From Streptomyces sp. NBC_00247 (lineage in GTDB: Bacteria > Actinomycetota > Actinomycetes > Streptomycetales > Streptomycetaceae), in NCBI RefSeq assembly GCF_036188265.1, contig NZ_CP108093.1, positions 3,609,001 through 3,673,000 on the forward strand: a stretch of DNA of 64,000 bases, in the 5' to 3' direction. The position numbers and the translations under genes were made by a program. Within the stretch, counting starts at the first letter, position 1. The number at the start of each line of letters is the position of its first letter. This document shows, piece after piece, positions 43,809 through 52,497 of this stretch. The notes under the pieces are model-generated. The model had not been told where the DNA came from and ran no database searches. It worked only from the letters and a program-made list of their open reading frames with translations.

Positions 43809-45110
43809 ATGACGGAGCGGACTACCTATCTGGACTCCGGTCCAAGTGATCGTCACGCCCGAAAGATCAAGGTCCGGGCTTCCCGCTGGTACGCCACGGT
43901 CGAACTCGACCGCGATGAGTATGTCTACGTCGCGAACTCTCGGGGGCACGACGCTGCGCTGCCCGCTGCCTTCACGGAAGCTGTCGACAGGCTGCGCGAC
44001 GCGGCTATCGACAGAATCTGGTACGACGGCTACCCGCGTGGCTTCTCTTATGGAACTGGCCCGAGTTCGGTCATCCTGTTCGTTCAGTTCCGACACGTCG
44101 ATGACGCGATCGCAGCGCTGCGGGCAGCTGAGCTCGACCACGATTACGGCGGTCTTCATGCTCTCGCCGACCGACTGGCGCTCCCCGTCGACGACTGGCT
44201 AGCTCCTGGTGAGCGAGAGCTGGTCCGAGGTGTCGACTTCGATACGCAGCCCGGCGATTTCCTGAAATTTTTGCGAGGCAAGGCCAAGACACGCGGACTG
44301 CGCCTCAACGGTCGGGCGACCGCTGGCAGCGTATGGGTCCGCCCCGTGTTGCCCCCCATCCAGAGGCTCATCCGGGAGACGCATCCAGAGCAGTATCCCG
44401 GGTGGGTGGATCGCTGGACTGGGTACGCCGAGCCTGAAGATGCCCCTCTCCGCCCTTGGGTAGGCGGCCGGGACCAGGACCTCAGCTACGGCTCCAAGCC
44501 TGTGCAGTTTCAGGAGGCGCAAATGCCGAGCGGCGGCGCTTGCCCCTGCGGCATGAGACTGGGAGAACCCTGGGACCGCGGTAAGGAACACACCAGCCAC
44601 CACGCGTCGTGGGCGTTCGGCGTCCCGGTGCCCAAGAACCTTGAGTGGTGGAGTGACTGCGCTGTCGTGACGACGCAGGCATCGATCGCATGGCGGAGAC
44701 TGGCTTACCGGATGGCGCGGATCCCGCGGCAGGAAGGCCACTACGACTTCAGTTCATGGTCCCACGTCGATGAGCCCGAGGTGTCCTCGGACAATATGAG
44801 GGCGTACCTCTTGAAGGCGAACGGGTACGTCATCGGCTACCTGGCTGCCCATGACACCAGCGATCACCGCTCGTGCGATCTAATCGACGGGTCACGTTAC
44901 GGCGATGAAGACGACACCCAGCGTCCGCGCATCATCCTGATCTGGGTGGCGGACGCGTACCGACGCCAGGGTGTCGGTGCCAAGCTCGTGCAAGTACTCG
45001 CATCCGATTCCGGGTGCCAGGTCGCCGACGTGTCCTGGTCGACCCCGATCAGTGACGCTGGCCGACACCTCGCCCGCGGACTCTCACCCAATGGCATCTG
45101 GGTCAGCTGA
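43809..45110 (+). CDS. GNAT acetyltransferase with C2H2-type zinc-finger, ESCO/Eco1-like C-terminus
   Basis: 433 residues from ATG 43809, which has GGAG 8 bases upstream; an ATG at 43782 would add nine residues. The N-terminal 200 residues are of unknown fold. In the middle, CPCGMRLGEPWDRGKEHTSHH has the C-x-C...H-x3-H spacing and CGM motif of the zinc finger of cohesin acetyltransferases. The C-terminus has IWVADAYRRQGVGAKLVQVL (acetyl-CoA loop) and VSWSTPISDAGRHLAR, parallel to the ESCO arrangement IWV..RR..A..L and D.A.S.P. The resemblance is from memory of the family and needs a profile test. It may acetylate a protein; the target is unknown. Codon use is less GC-biased than in the chromosome. 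Confidence 0.65.
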   Translation: MTERTTYLDSGPSDRHARKIKVRASRWYATVELDRDEYVYVANSRGHDAALPAAFTEAVDRLRDAAIDRIWYDGYPRGFSYGTGPSSVILFVQFRHVDDAIAALRAAELDHDYGGLHALADRLALPVDDWLAPGERELVRGVDFDTQPGDFLKFLRGKAKTRGLRLNGRATAGSVWVRPVLPPIQRLIRETHPEQYPGWVDRWTGYAEPEDAPLRPWVGGRDQDLSYGSKPVQFQEAQMPSGGACPCGMRLGEPWDRGKEHTSHHASWAFGVPVPKNLEWWSDCAVVTTQASIAWRRLAYRMARIPRQEGHYDFSSWSHVDEPEVSSDNMRAYLLKANGYVIGYLAAHDTSDHRSCDLIDGSRYGDEDDTQRPRIILIWVADAYRRQGVGAKLVQVLASDSGCQVADVSWSTPISDAGRHLARGLSPNGIWVS

Positions 45111-45229
45111 CCCGCCCGAGAGCTTCCTACGTCACGGGCCCGCGTGATGCGAGGCAGGCTGGCCAAATGAACACGGATGAACGGAGGCCTCACCGTGGTG
45201 GCCGGAGGGCGGACCAGGGCCCCGACCGC

Positions 45230-45640
45230 CTCCAGATGCGGCGCGAGACCAGGAACACCAAGTCAGGCGCGGGCGTCGCGCGGTACCCCTGCCGGACCTA
45301 CGTCTTCACCGAGCTCACAGGCGGACCGATGAGTCCGAACACGGACCAGCACGATTGGAAGCGGCTCCTGGGTGACACGGCGGTCCGGGCTGGCCGGCTG
45401 CACGATGCCCGGCACACTGTAGGAACTGTCCTCATGCTGCTGGGCGTAACGGACTTGGTCATCGACCAGATCATGGGAGGGGAACCGGGCTGGGCCGCCC
45501 GCATGCGGGCGCGTTACCTCCACGTCCCCGACCACCTGTTGCAGGAGGTGGCCCGAAAGATCGGGGCCGCGATCCGGGGAGCCCCGGAAACAGCCCCTGT
45601 GGTCAATGACCAGGACAAAGAGGGCCGCCAACGTCGAAGG
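45230..45640 (+). pseudogene. C-terminal remnant of a tyrosine-recombinase integrase
   Basis: The frame encodes YVFTELTGGPMSPN, the box II motif RLHDARHT and RARYLHVPDHLLQEVA with the nucleophile tyrosine. The N-terminal and first-arginine parts are missing, and the 3' end runs into the hairpin and att core copy 3. An integrase abutting its att site is the usual arrangement, so this is the dead integrase of the island. Confidence 0.75.
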
Positions 45641-45671
45641 CCCCCGCTGCAAGCAGCGGGGGCCTTCGACG
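45632..45671. terminator. Hairpin next to att copy 3
   Basis: A 19-bp perfect stem (45632-45650 / 45653-45671) lies in the same place relative to the att core as the tRNA-Ser terminator, but with a diverged sequence. Confidence 0.75.
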
Positions 45672-45746
45672 TATTGCCCGGTGAGAGCAATGGCGGAGGA
45701 TACGAGATTCGAACTCGTGAGGGGTTGCCCCCAACACGCTTTCCAA
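45663..45746. repeat. att core copy 3 (3' half of tRNA-Ser)
   Basis: 84 bp identical in my reading to 57952-58035. Beyond the core, copies 2 and 3 share ATGTTCGC where the real tRNA has GCGTGCGC, placing the crossover at or next to the anticodon loop. Confidence 0.9.
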
Positions 45747-45839
45747 ATGTTCGCAGAAGGGTTCGGCAAGGTCCGTAAGCATCCTGACCTGGTGCTGAGT
45801 GTTCGGGCGGCCTTGGTTTGAACACTCCCGAACGGGTCC

Positions 45840-45862
45840 GAATGAGACCAGGACTGAGACCG
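45840..45862. repeat. Arm-type repeat, copy 2
   Basis: This is identical to 42404-42426 and again begins 94 bp from the end of its att core. Confidence 0.7.
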
Positions 45863-46021
45863 GGCTGCTCCAGTGATGGGAGGGACGGTCGGGCCAGGGA
45901 GCCTCGTCCAGCGATGGAGTAACTCAATCTGGCCGAGTCGTACATCCTGAGGGCGTCCTTGCGGAATGATCGGGACGGAGCCGGCCAGGCTGTTGCAGCG
46001 GGTGCTTCTTTGGGGGCGAAA

Positions 46022-47371
46022 GTGATTGATGGGGTGGCGAGCTCGCCAGACGGCAACGAAACCGGGGGCGGGCGAGGACTCTTCGACGGATTCGCCGAAT
46101 ACCGAACGCCCTCCCCGGAGGACTATCAGCGGCTGTTCACGACGGGGCTCGTAGTGGTCGACACCAACGTGTTGTTGACCCTCTATAGGTCAAACCAGCG
46201 GACCAGGGGCGACCTGCTTGCAGTGTTGGACCGGTTGCGCGAGCGTCTGTGGGTACCGCACCAGGTCCTCACCGAATTCTGGCGCCTTCGGGAACAGAGT
46301 ACGATCCTCGGCCATCACAGCTTGAAGGCCAAGGAAGTCCGCTCGGCGCTGGTCAAGGCCGGCCGCTCGGCCAGCGACGCACTTGATCGTTGGCTGAAAC
46401 AGGTCCACGTCGGTGACGACGCGGAGATCAGCGGCATGATCGCAGAACACCGGGAGCAGCTCGACACCGTACTGCTCAGTCTGCAGTCTTTGATCGACGG
46501 CCAGGCCGTCAAAGACGCTCTTGCAGATGCCACCGACACGAACACCGATCCCGTACTGGCACGGCTGGAGCCCATACTCCAGGGCCGGATTGGCCCTCCG
46601 CTTGCCGACCATGAGCACGCGGCCGCACTGATCGAGGCGAAGCGACGCGGAGAGCACGAGATTCCGCCCGGCTACGAGGACTTCAAGACCAAGTCGGATG
46701 AACGGGCAGCAGGGGACTATCTCGTCTGGGAGCAGACCCTCGTAGAGGCCACGCGTCTTGGATCCGAGGTGTTGTTCGTGACGGGAGACAGCAAAGAGGA
46801 TTGGTGGAAGCAACGTGACGGGAACATCGCGGCGAGGCCCCGTCCTGAACTAACGCAGGAGATGCTCCGCCGCACGGGATGTCGACTATTCATGCTTCAG
46901 CCGAGCGGTCTTTTGGAGCAGGCCCGTATCGTTCTGGATCTCGAGGTGGAGACGGCTTCGGTAAGGGATTTGGAGCAGCTGCAGACCACCACCCCCAGCG
47001 GTCCAGAATGGACCTCCGAAGCACTCGAAGCTTTGGTGGATCTCTTGCTCGGTCAGGCTGACGTGCAGGCGTATTCCATGCTTGAGGCCGTCCAGAACGA
47101 CGGATTCGTCAGCCGGGCGACGGTCTACGAGATCGGCGGATACGCGGAAACGCGGATGCTCCGGGGGTTTACTCGGCCTGTCAAGACGGCGACGAAGAGA
47201 CTCGAAGAAAATGGCATCGAGGTCGGAGACGCTGAGAGCCTGTTCTTCGCCGTCTATGATCGGGAGTTTGATGCGGTCTCGGCGAAAGGATTTCGGATCG
47301 CGCAGGAGGCGGTCCCTCTGCTGCGGCCAATCGCGCAGAAAATCCTGGGCGAAAATCCGTCGTCGGCCTGA
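46022..47371 (+). CDS. PIN-like domain (PIN_8/DUF4935-type) protein
   Basis: 449 residues from GTG 46022 (GGGGGC 9 bases upstream); the frame extends to a TTG at 45959. The N-terminal LFDGFAEYRTPSPEDYQRLF followed by VVVDTNVLLTLYR is characteristic of the PIN_8 group, with the first catalytic Asp in VVDTN. VLTEFWRLRE and VLFVTGDSKEDWW supply further acidic residues of a nuclease centre. The C-terminal 130 residues have an additional helical region of unknown role. PIN_8 proteins are predicted RNases and are often found in accessory or defence regions. The next gene, 75 bp downstream on the same strand, may be its partner. Confidence 0.72.
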   Translation: MIDGVASSPDGNETGGGRGLFDGFAEYRTPSPEDYQRLFTTGLVVVDTNVLLTLYRSNQRTRGDLLAVLDRLRERLWVPHQVLTEFWRLREQSTILGHHSLKAKEVRSALVKAGRSASDALDRWLKQVHVGDDAEISGMIAEHREQLDTVLLSLQSLIDGQAVKDALADATDTNTDPVLARLEPILQGRIGPPLADHEHAAALIEAKRRGEHEIPPGYEDFKTKSDERAAGDYLVWEQTLVEATRLGSEVLFVTGDSKEDWWKQRDGNIAARPRPELTQEMLRRTGCRLFMLQPSGLLEQARIVLDLEVETASVRDLEQLQTTTPSGPEWTSEALEALVDLLLGQADVQAYSMLEAVQNDGFVSRATVYEIGGYAETRMLRGFTRPVKTATKRLEENGIEVGDAESLFFAVYDREFDAVSAKGFRIAQEAVPLLRPIAQKILGENPSSA

Positions 47372-47446
47372 ATGAGCTATTGCTGTTCCTAGCATTACGC
47401 AGATTTTATGTCGGGGCGTTGGACGCCCCCGCGGGGAGGAGATCAT

Positions 47447-49216
47447 ATGCAGGATCCTGCGGACTCGGTAGAAACCGACGAGCCTGAGGGGAACGGTCGG
47501 AGCGATACTACCGACTCACGAGATACGGACTCTCCGGCACCTCACTCGGCTAGCGGCTCGACGACGGCATCGACGGTCATGGTAGAGGTGCAGCCAGGGC
47601 TTGCCGTCGCCTTCGGGGAGGTACCTGAGGAGCTCATTTCGGAGCTCAAGCTCTATCCAATCGACTTGGGGCTCGTGTCCGTCGACGACCGTAGGCGGAT
47701 CTCGGCAGCCCTCGCCTCGATTGGCAACACGGCGACCGTAGGCGGCAATCTTGCAAACGCATTCGCCAGCGTGGAGGGGGTCTACAGGGTCGGCGACGCG
47801 GCGAGGGCTTATCTGAGTGCCGGCGGAGTGCTCGCCATCAAGGATGGCGCGAATCTCGGGGCAGTGTTCGTCAACGGCAAAATAGTCCATCAGGTCCGTT
47901 GGATCCCTGTGACGGCGGTGAGCGCGGCGGGGGTCGCGGCTGCTATCGGGCCGGCACTGGCCATGGTCGCGCTCCAGATGATGCTGAGCCAGGTCACAGG
48001 TCTCGTCAGAACCAACATCGCGCTGACAAGTCAGGTTCTCACGACCATGCGCCACGGGCAGTGGGCCGGCCTGACGGCGCTCGTCGACACCGTCGATCGC
48101 GCAGTTAGCCGCGCGCGAGAGCTCGGATCGGTAACGACGACAGAGTGGGAGAAAGTCGCCGCTAAAGACGATGACCTCCGTAAGCAGCGAGAAACGTACC
48201 GACTGAACGTCGGCGAACACGTCCGGCAGCTGGGTCAGCTCGACACACCTGACCGACGTCAGTATCTCGAGACGAACGCCAGTGCAATCGTCTTCGACGC
48301 CCATGCCCTCCTGTCTTCGCTCAAGGCATGGACCGGATACCAGGCGCTCCACGCTACGCGTGCGAGGGCCGCTGGAGGCGAAGAAGCCGACGAGGCTCGC
48401 CTCGTCAAGATCATTGAGCGCGAGACCAGCGAGGAGTTCAACTCGGCCCTAGCCGAGACGACGAGCCTCCTCGACTCGCTGACGCGGGAGCTGCGAATCA
48501 TCGCCGAGCTCCCCGGACCAGCGGCAGTGCCGCTGATAGGGAAGCGGAAGGAGTCGAAGAAGGCTCGTCTCACCAGTGCCCATCTTCTGGAGGCGATCCA
48601 GCCTCTTGCCGATGCTCTCCATCCACCAGTCCCTCCACTCCAAGCTCCCGCCGTCGTCTGCGCGCCCAAGTCACTGAATCTTGAGCGGTACCTTCGCATC
48701 CTGCGATGGTTCCTCGAGGACGGTGAGACCCTCCGCGTCCTCGGCCTCGATGCCCCCGCTCGAATTGGTGCGATCCTCGACGGAGCGAAGGGGAAGGTAG
48801 TTCCGGCGATGGACAAGGCGGCGGCAAGAAATTTGGTCGCCGTTACGGATCGGCGCATCATCACGGCCAAGGCGAATGCATTCCTCGGGCAAGGCGAGAT
48901 CGGTCATGACATCCCGATAGACCGAGTGCGATACGTCCGAGCGCCGGCCACACGGGACGGAAATGGGCGCTCGGCGATTGACCTCATAACGCCCGAGGAC
49001 AACATTCGGTGGGTTTTCGACTCCGACATCGACAACGCTGATGTGGCCGCGCTCGCCGCCGTGCTGGCCGAGTCGATGAACATCCCGGACGACGAGAGGG
49101 TTCAGCTCCAACGGCGGTGCCACGCCTCTCTGGAGGCGGGCATGAAGGGTGAGAGTGCCAGTACGAGCTCCGAAGAACCGTCTGAATCCGGCGCACTGCC
49201 CGGCGATGCCGGGTAA
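47447..49216 (+). CDS. Protein with central hydrophobic segment and C-terminal PH-like domain, unknown function
   Basis: 589 residues. ATG 47447 is chosen for the GGGGAGGAG sequence 7 bases upstream. Residues 1-45 are acidic and Ser/Thr-rich. A hydrophobic stretch at about 153-181 (VSAAGVAAAIGPALAMVALQ) could insert into a membrane. Residues 185-400 are long helices with coiled-coil character. The C-terminal part (about 455-555) contains RNLVAVTDRRIITAKANAF, the typical core strand pair of bacterial PH-like domains. It lies 75 bp downstream of the PIN_8 gene and could form an operon with it. No function is known; a membrane sensor/anchor role is speculation. Confidence 0.62.
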   Translation: MQDPADSVETDEPEGNGRSDTTDSRDTDSPAPHSASGSTTASTVMVEVQPGLAVAFGEVPEELISELKLYPIDLGLVSVDDRRRISAALASIGNTATVGGNLANAFASVEGVYRVGDAARAYLSAGGVLAIKDGANLGAVFVNGKIVHQVRWIPVTAVSAAGVAAAIGPALAMVALQMMLSQVTGLVRTNIALTSQVLTTMRHGQWAGLTALVDTVDRAVSRARELGSVTTTEWEKVAAKDDDLRKQRETYRLNVGEHVRQLGQLDTPDRRQYLETNASAIVFDAHALLSSLKAWTGYQALHATRARAAGGEEADEARLVKIIERETSEEFNSALAETTSLLDSLTRELRIIAELPGPAAVPLIGKRKESKKARLTSAHLLEAIQPLADALHPPVPPLQAPAVVCAPKSLNLERYLRILRWFLEDGETLRVLGLDAPARIGAILDGAKGKVVPAMDKAAARNLVAVTDRRIITAKANAFLGQGEIGHDIPIDRVRYVRAPATRDGNGRSAIDLITPEDNIRWVFDSDIDNADVAALAAVLAESMNIPDDERVQLQRRCHASLEAGMKGESASTSSEEPSESGALPGDAG

Positions 49217-49317
49217 GACCCGAGGCGAGAGAGGCTGGGCCGCAACTGACCGCAGGCGCGGGGGCCCCGAGTACGACGGCATCGCAGCCGTACTCGGGAG
49301 CGCCAGTTCCTCAATGG

Positions 49318-49869
49318 TCAGAGAAGCGCCTGGGCGACCCGTTGCTGCAGCTGCTCATCAGCGAGGCTGTCCACCGCGTGCCACGCCGCGTCCGTGACCT
49401 CTTCGGTCTGCAGTTCCCCGATGCCAGCGGTGGTACGAAACAGGAAGCGAAAGTCGAAGTGCCGATGGGCGGGCTCGTTCTTGGCCGGGTTGGCGTCGAT
49501 GGGGTGGACGTCAATGTGCAGCGGGATCTCGCTGTGCGGGGTGACGACGTAGGGCGGGATGCCGGTCTCTTCCGCGAGTTCGCGGCCGGCGGCTTGCAAG
49601 AGCGTGTCGTCGGAGGGCTCGATGTGGCCGCCGGGCAGTAGCCATTTGCCGGTGGCGTTGTGGAGGATGTGCAGGACGCGGCCGTCGCGGCCCACGAGGA
49701 TCGCGCCTGCGGTGACGTGGCCCGGCAGGGACTTGCGACTGGTGAGGTCGTTACCGTCGTCGAGGAGGCCCTGGACGACGGCGATCTCGTGCTTGTCCTC
49801 GGGGTGCTGGTCGAGGTACGCGGTGATGGTGGCGCGGATGTGGTTCGCCGTGATGGGCATGGTGATCAC
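49318..49869 (-). CDS. NUDIX hydrolase
   Basis: 183 residues. The Nudix box is complete, GGHIEPSDDTLLQAAGRELA followed by EETGI, matching GX5EX7REUXEEXGU. The family hydrolyses nucleoside-diphosphate-linked compounds. The N-terminal 50 residues are helical (ATITAYLDQHPEDKHEIAVV) and may modify specificity. Its start overlaps the stop of the SAH-hydrolase-like gene by 4 bases. With that gene and the three upstream it forms a tight minus-strand operon. Confidence 0.9.
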   Translation of the reverse strand: MITMPITANHIRATITAYLDQHPEDKHEIAVVQGLLDDGNDLTSRKSLPGHVTAGAILVGRDGRVLHILHNATGKWLLPGGHIEPSDDTLLQAAGRELAEETGIPPYVVTPHSEIPLHIDVHPIDANPAKNEPAHRHFDFRFLFRTTAGIGELQTEEVTDAAWHAVDSLADEQLQQRVAQALL

Positions 49870-50987
49870 CTGTTGAAGTAGGAGAGCCAGGTCGCCGCGA
49901 TGGCCTCGCGGTCGGGTGCGGGGACCTCGTGGATGCCAGGGGTGAGGTCCCCGCGGGTGAGCATCCTGATCGCGGCGAGGATCTCGGCCTGGATCAGGAA
50001 GATGAACGGTCCAACGCTTGCGCCGTGGATGAAGTTGACGGCATTGCCGCCGTTCGCCAGATAGAAGTAATGGCCGGTGGTCTGGTAGCGGGTGACGTGG
50101 TCGCCGACGACTGTGCGGGTGTAGACGTCCGGCAGGCCGGCGAGGTCGAGCTCGTCCTCGCTGGAGGTGACGGTGGCGACGTAGGTGCCGTTGCGCAGGT
50201 GGGCGAAGTCCTCGCCGCGCAGGGAGACCGCGCCGGTCGCGCAGAGCACCAGGCCGGCGCCGGTGAGCGCGGTCTCGCGGTCGCGGGCGACGGTGAAGCC
50301 CTGGGACAGGGCCTGGGTGCGGCGTACGGGGTTGATGTCGAAGACGGTGACCTGGACACCCTTGGCGTGCAGGAGTCGGGCGATGGAGGAGCCGAGTTTG
50401 CCGAAGCCGATCACGAGGGCGGGGCGGCCGTGGAGGATGTCGCCGCGCCCGCGCATGACGGCCTCGGTGGAGAACACGACGGATTGACCGACGAGGTAGT
50501 CCTCGGGGTCCTTGAGCGGGGAGCGGGCCACCGAGACGACGGGACAGGGCAATTTGTCGAGGGCCTCGTAGCGGCGGTGGCCGTTCTCGGTGTCCTCGAC
50601 GACACCGACCAGGCGCCCGGTGAAGCGGCTGTGGAGGTCGGTGAGGGTGGGGGCGAAGTAGCCGCCGACATCGAGGAGGGAGACGGATTCTCCGGCGGCC
50701 CGGGATTCGAAGTAGTCCAGCGCGGTGTCCGGGTCGGTGAACAGTTCGCGGGTCAGGGTGTCGACGACGACGGTCCGCTCGGTCTCTCGCTGGGCAGCCG
50801 GGTGTACGGACTTCGGCTTGGGCAGCACCGCCGTCAGCCGGGTCATCGCGGCAACGGCGCGGACGAATGCGGGACGCTCAGCCAGCAGGTGGGTGATCAG
50901 GAACGACGAGGTCTGCCCGTCGGGGGCGAACTGGGCGGCGATCCGCGCGAAGTATGCGTCCAGCTTGGCGCGTTCGAAGGTTTCCAC
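49866..50987 (-). CDS. Adenosylhomocysteinase-like NAD-binding protein
   Basis: 373 residues, shorter than genuine S-adenosylhomocysteine hydrolases (430 or more). NAD-binding VIGFGKLGSSIARLLHAKG (GxGxxG), VVEDTENGHRRYEAL and TGAVSLRGEDFAHLRNGTYV align with the SAHH pattern, whereas the N-terminal substrate domain is diverged and reduced. It may act on an adenosine- or other nucleoside-containing metabolite rather than SAH. Coupling to a NUDIX hydrolase supports a nucleotide-related substrate (inference). It is encoded last but one in the operon. Confidence 0.72.
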   Translation of the reverse strand: METFERAKLDAYFARIAAQFAPDGQTSSFLITHLLAERPAFVRAVAAMTRLTAVLPKPKSVHPAAQRETERTVVVDTLTRELFTDPDTALDYFESRAAGESVSLLDVGGYFAPTLTDLHSRFTGRLVGVVEDTENGHRRYEALDKLPCPVVSVARSPLKDPEDYLVGQSVVFSTEAVMRGRGDILHGRPALVIGFGKLGSSIARLLHAKGVQVTVFDINPVRRTQALSQGFTVARDRETALTGAGLVLCATGAVSLRGEDFAHLRNGTYVATVTSSEDELDLAGLPDVYTRTVVGDHVTRYQTTGHYFYLANGGNAVNFIHGASVGPFIFLIQAEILAAIRMLTRGDLTPGIHEVPAPDREAIAATWLSYFNR

Positions 50988-51039
50988 GGTAGGTGCCTCT
51001 CATCCGTATAACCGGGGCCGTGCAGGAAGTTCCCGGGCT

Positions 51040-51510
51040 TCAGCGGCTGCGGGCGAGTCCGAACAGCAGCCGGTCGGTCGCGCTGGCGAGATTCAGATAG
51101 GTGTCGAGCTGAGAAGCATCGGCGGACTGCGACAGCGGTTCCAGACCGAGTGAGAGAACGGCTGTGCCGGTGCTAGCGACCAGCGCCGCCCAGTCAGGGC
51201 GGCTCGGCAGCCGCACCCTGCGGGAGGCGCCTGGGAAGTGCAGAAACACGTGGTGGCCGACGATGTGCAGGCAGCGACCGACATCACGGACCACGTCCCC
51301 CGCCCCGCCCAGTCCGCCAAGGCTGTCTGCGAGACGCCGCATGCGGGCTTCCGGCGCTTCAGTAGAGGCGGAAAGAGTGGAAGCAGGACTGTGGGCGATC
51401 AGGATGTGGGCGAGTTCGCGGCCGTCCGGTCCGGTGCCCCGCCAGGTCCAGGCGGAGAGCGAAACCAGTAGCCGAAGGTCAGGGCCGGCCGACGTGTGGA
51501 TGGTGCTCAC
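51040..51510 (-). CDS. Hypothetical protein, 156 residues
   Basis: The GTG at 51510 overlaps the stop of the ATPase-domain gene (GTGA). The sequence has moderately hydrophobic helices (RCLHIVGHHVFLHF, DWAALVASTGTAVLSLGL) but no transmembrane signal and no family I recognise. Position inside the coupled operon suggests a shared regulatory function with the ATPase-domain protein. Confidence 0.65.
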   Translation of the reverse strand: MSTIHTSAGPDLRLLVSLSAWTWRGTGPDGRELAHILIAHSPASTLSASTEAPEARMRRLADSLGGLGGAGDVVRDVGRCLHIVGHHVFLHFPGASRRVRLPSRPDWAALVASTGTAVLSLGLEPLSQSADASQLDTYLNLASATDRLLFGLARSR

Positions 51511-51920
51511 GTGGTCGTCCCGCCTGCGGCCTTGAAGCAGGACCAAACGATCTTTCCGAGCGGTGCACGGTCGCGCACTCCCCACTCGTCGGCGAGCTCG
51601 GCCACGAGGGCGAGACCACGTCCGGACAGGTCGGTGCTGGCGGCCTGTCGGGGCCGGGGGCGTCGACAGCGGCTGTCGTGCACCTCCAGGCGCACGACGT
51701 CGTCCTCGATTTCGAGGCGGACCAGGAATCCGTGGTCGGAGACAGTGCCGTGGACCAGCGCGTTGGTCGCCAGCTCGGATACGCAGAGGCGAATGTCGTC
51801 GATCCGCTCCGCCAGGCCCCATTCGGTCAGGGCCTCGTCAGCGAATTTCCTTGCCTGTCCGACGGATTCGGGGCGGGCCGTGAAGAAGCGCTGCACCGTC
51901 TCGATCATGGCTGTCCTCAT
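51507..51920 (-). CDS. HATPase_c ATP-binding protein (RsbW-like anti-sigma type)
   Basis: 137 residues, ATG 51920 with GGAG 8 bases upstream. The GHKL ATPase motifs are RLCVSELATNALVHGT (N box), EVHDSRCR (the D-box counterpart) and LSGRGLALVAELAD (G2). Such small proteins in Streptomyces act as anti-sigma or regulatory kinases and often sit beside XRE regulators. Here a divergent XRE gene lies 0.6 kb away. It overlaps both neighbouring genes by 4 bases. Confidence 0.87.
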   Translation of the reverse strand: MRTAMIETVQRFFTARPESVGQARKFADEALTEWGLAERIDDIRLCVSELATNALVHGTVSDHGFLVRLEIEDDVVRLEVHDSRCRRPRPRQAASTDLSGRGLALVAELADEWGVRDRAPLGKIVWSCFKAAGGTTT

Positions 51921-52345
51921 GTTTCGGTCTCCAGGAGGCTTGCGGTTCCGGGGCTGTGGCGGCAGGCCACCGGGCTGGGGGCGGTCGGCTTGTACGAATG
52001 GTGGGGTCGGCGGACCAGCAGCAGCCGGGAGCCGGCCGCCTTGATCCACCGATCGCGTTCAGCGGCTATCGCTCTTGGGCCAAGGTGTGATGCGGCCGGG
52101 GCGAGTACGCCGTAGACGTCCGGCAGGGCCAACACGTCCAGCAGGCCGGTGAAGGCCGCCGAGCCGGGGCCGGCACTAGCCTCGCGTTCGGTGAAGACGC
52201 CGGACAGCTCCAGTTCGTGGCTACGGCAGTACTCGGCGAGCGAGGCGGCCAGCGCCTCCTGTCGGGCTTCGGAGACCCGCACGAGCCGCAGAAAGCCGTA
52301 AACGACGGGGCGGCTGACCAGGCGATGTTCCGTGAGGGGTTCCAT
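51917..52345 (-). CDS. Resolvase-fold-like protein without obvious catalytic serine
   Basis: 142 residues from ATG 52345. The sequence (VVYGFLRLVRVSEARQEALA, SLAEYCRSHELELSGVFTE, AFTGLLDVLALPDVYGVLA) follows the order of strands and helices in serine-recombinase N-domains, but the YxRVS catalytic motif is altered (YGFLRLV) and no DNA-binding C-terminus follows. It is probably a regulatory derivative. It is the first gene of the minus-strand operon and diverges from the XRE gene across 152 bp. Confidence 0.55.
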   Translation of the reverse strand: MEPLTEHRLVSRPVVYGFLRLVRVSEARQEALAASLAEYCRSHELELSGVFTEREASAGPGSAAFTGLLDVLALPDVYGVLAPAASHLGPRAIAAERDRWIKAAGSRLLLVRRPHHSYKPTAPSPVACRHSPGTASLLETET

Positions 52346-52497
52346 GCGAGGACCGTCCAAAGAGTCGACACGGGGTGACGATCCTGAGCATGGAGGACCC
52401 GGAACTCCCGGCCAATCACTTGCTGTTCTACTTCCGTTCCACTTCCGTCCCGCCATCCCCAGCCATCTGCTTCGATAACGGTGGAAGGGAGTGAGGC
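52346..52497. promoter_or_regulatory. Divergent promoter region of the NUDIX and XRE operons
   Basis: These 152 bp separate the two operons and should carry both promoters. A GGAAGGGAG ribosome site precedes the XRE start. No clear palindrome is visible. Confidence 0.45.

Larger units (their letters stand above)
42227..45746. mobile_element. Integrated island B between att copies 2 and 3
   Basis: A 3.5-kb segment flanked by direct 84-bp repeats. It contains a 23-bp arm-like repeat (42404), a toxin-antitoxin pair, a nuclease remnant, an ESCO-like acetyltransferase and an integrase remnant abutting the right att. The integrase is truncated, so the element should be immobile. Confidence 0.75.
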
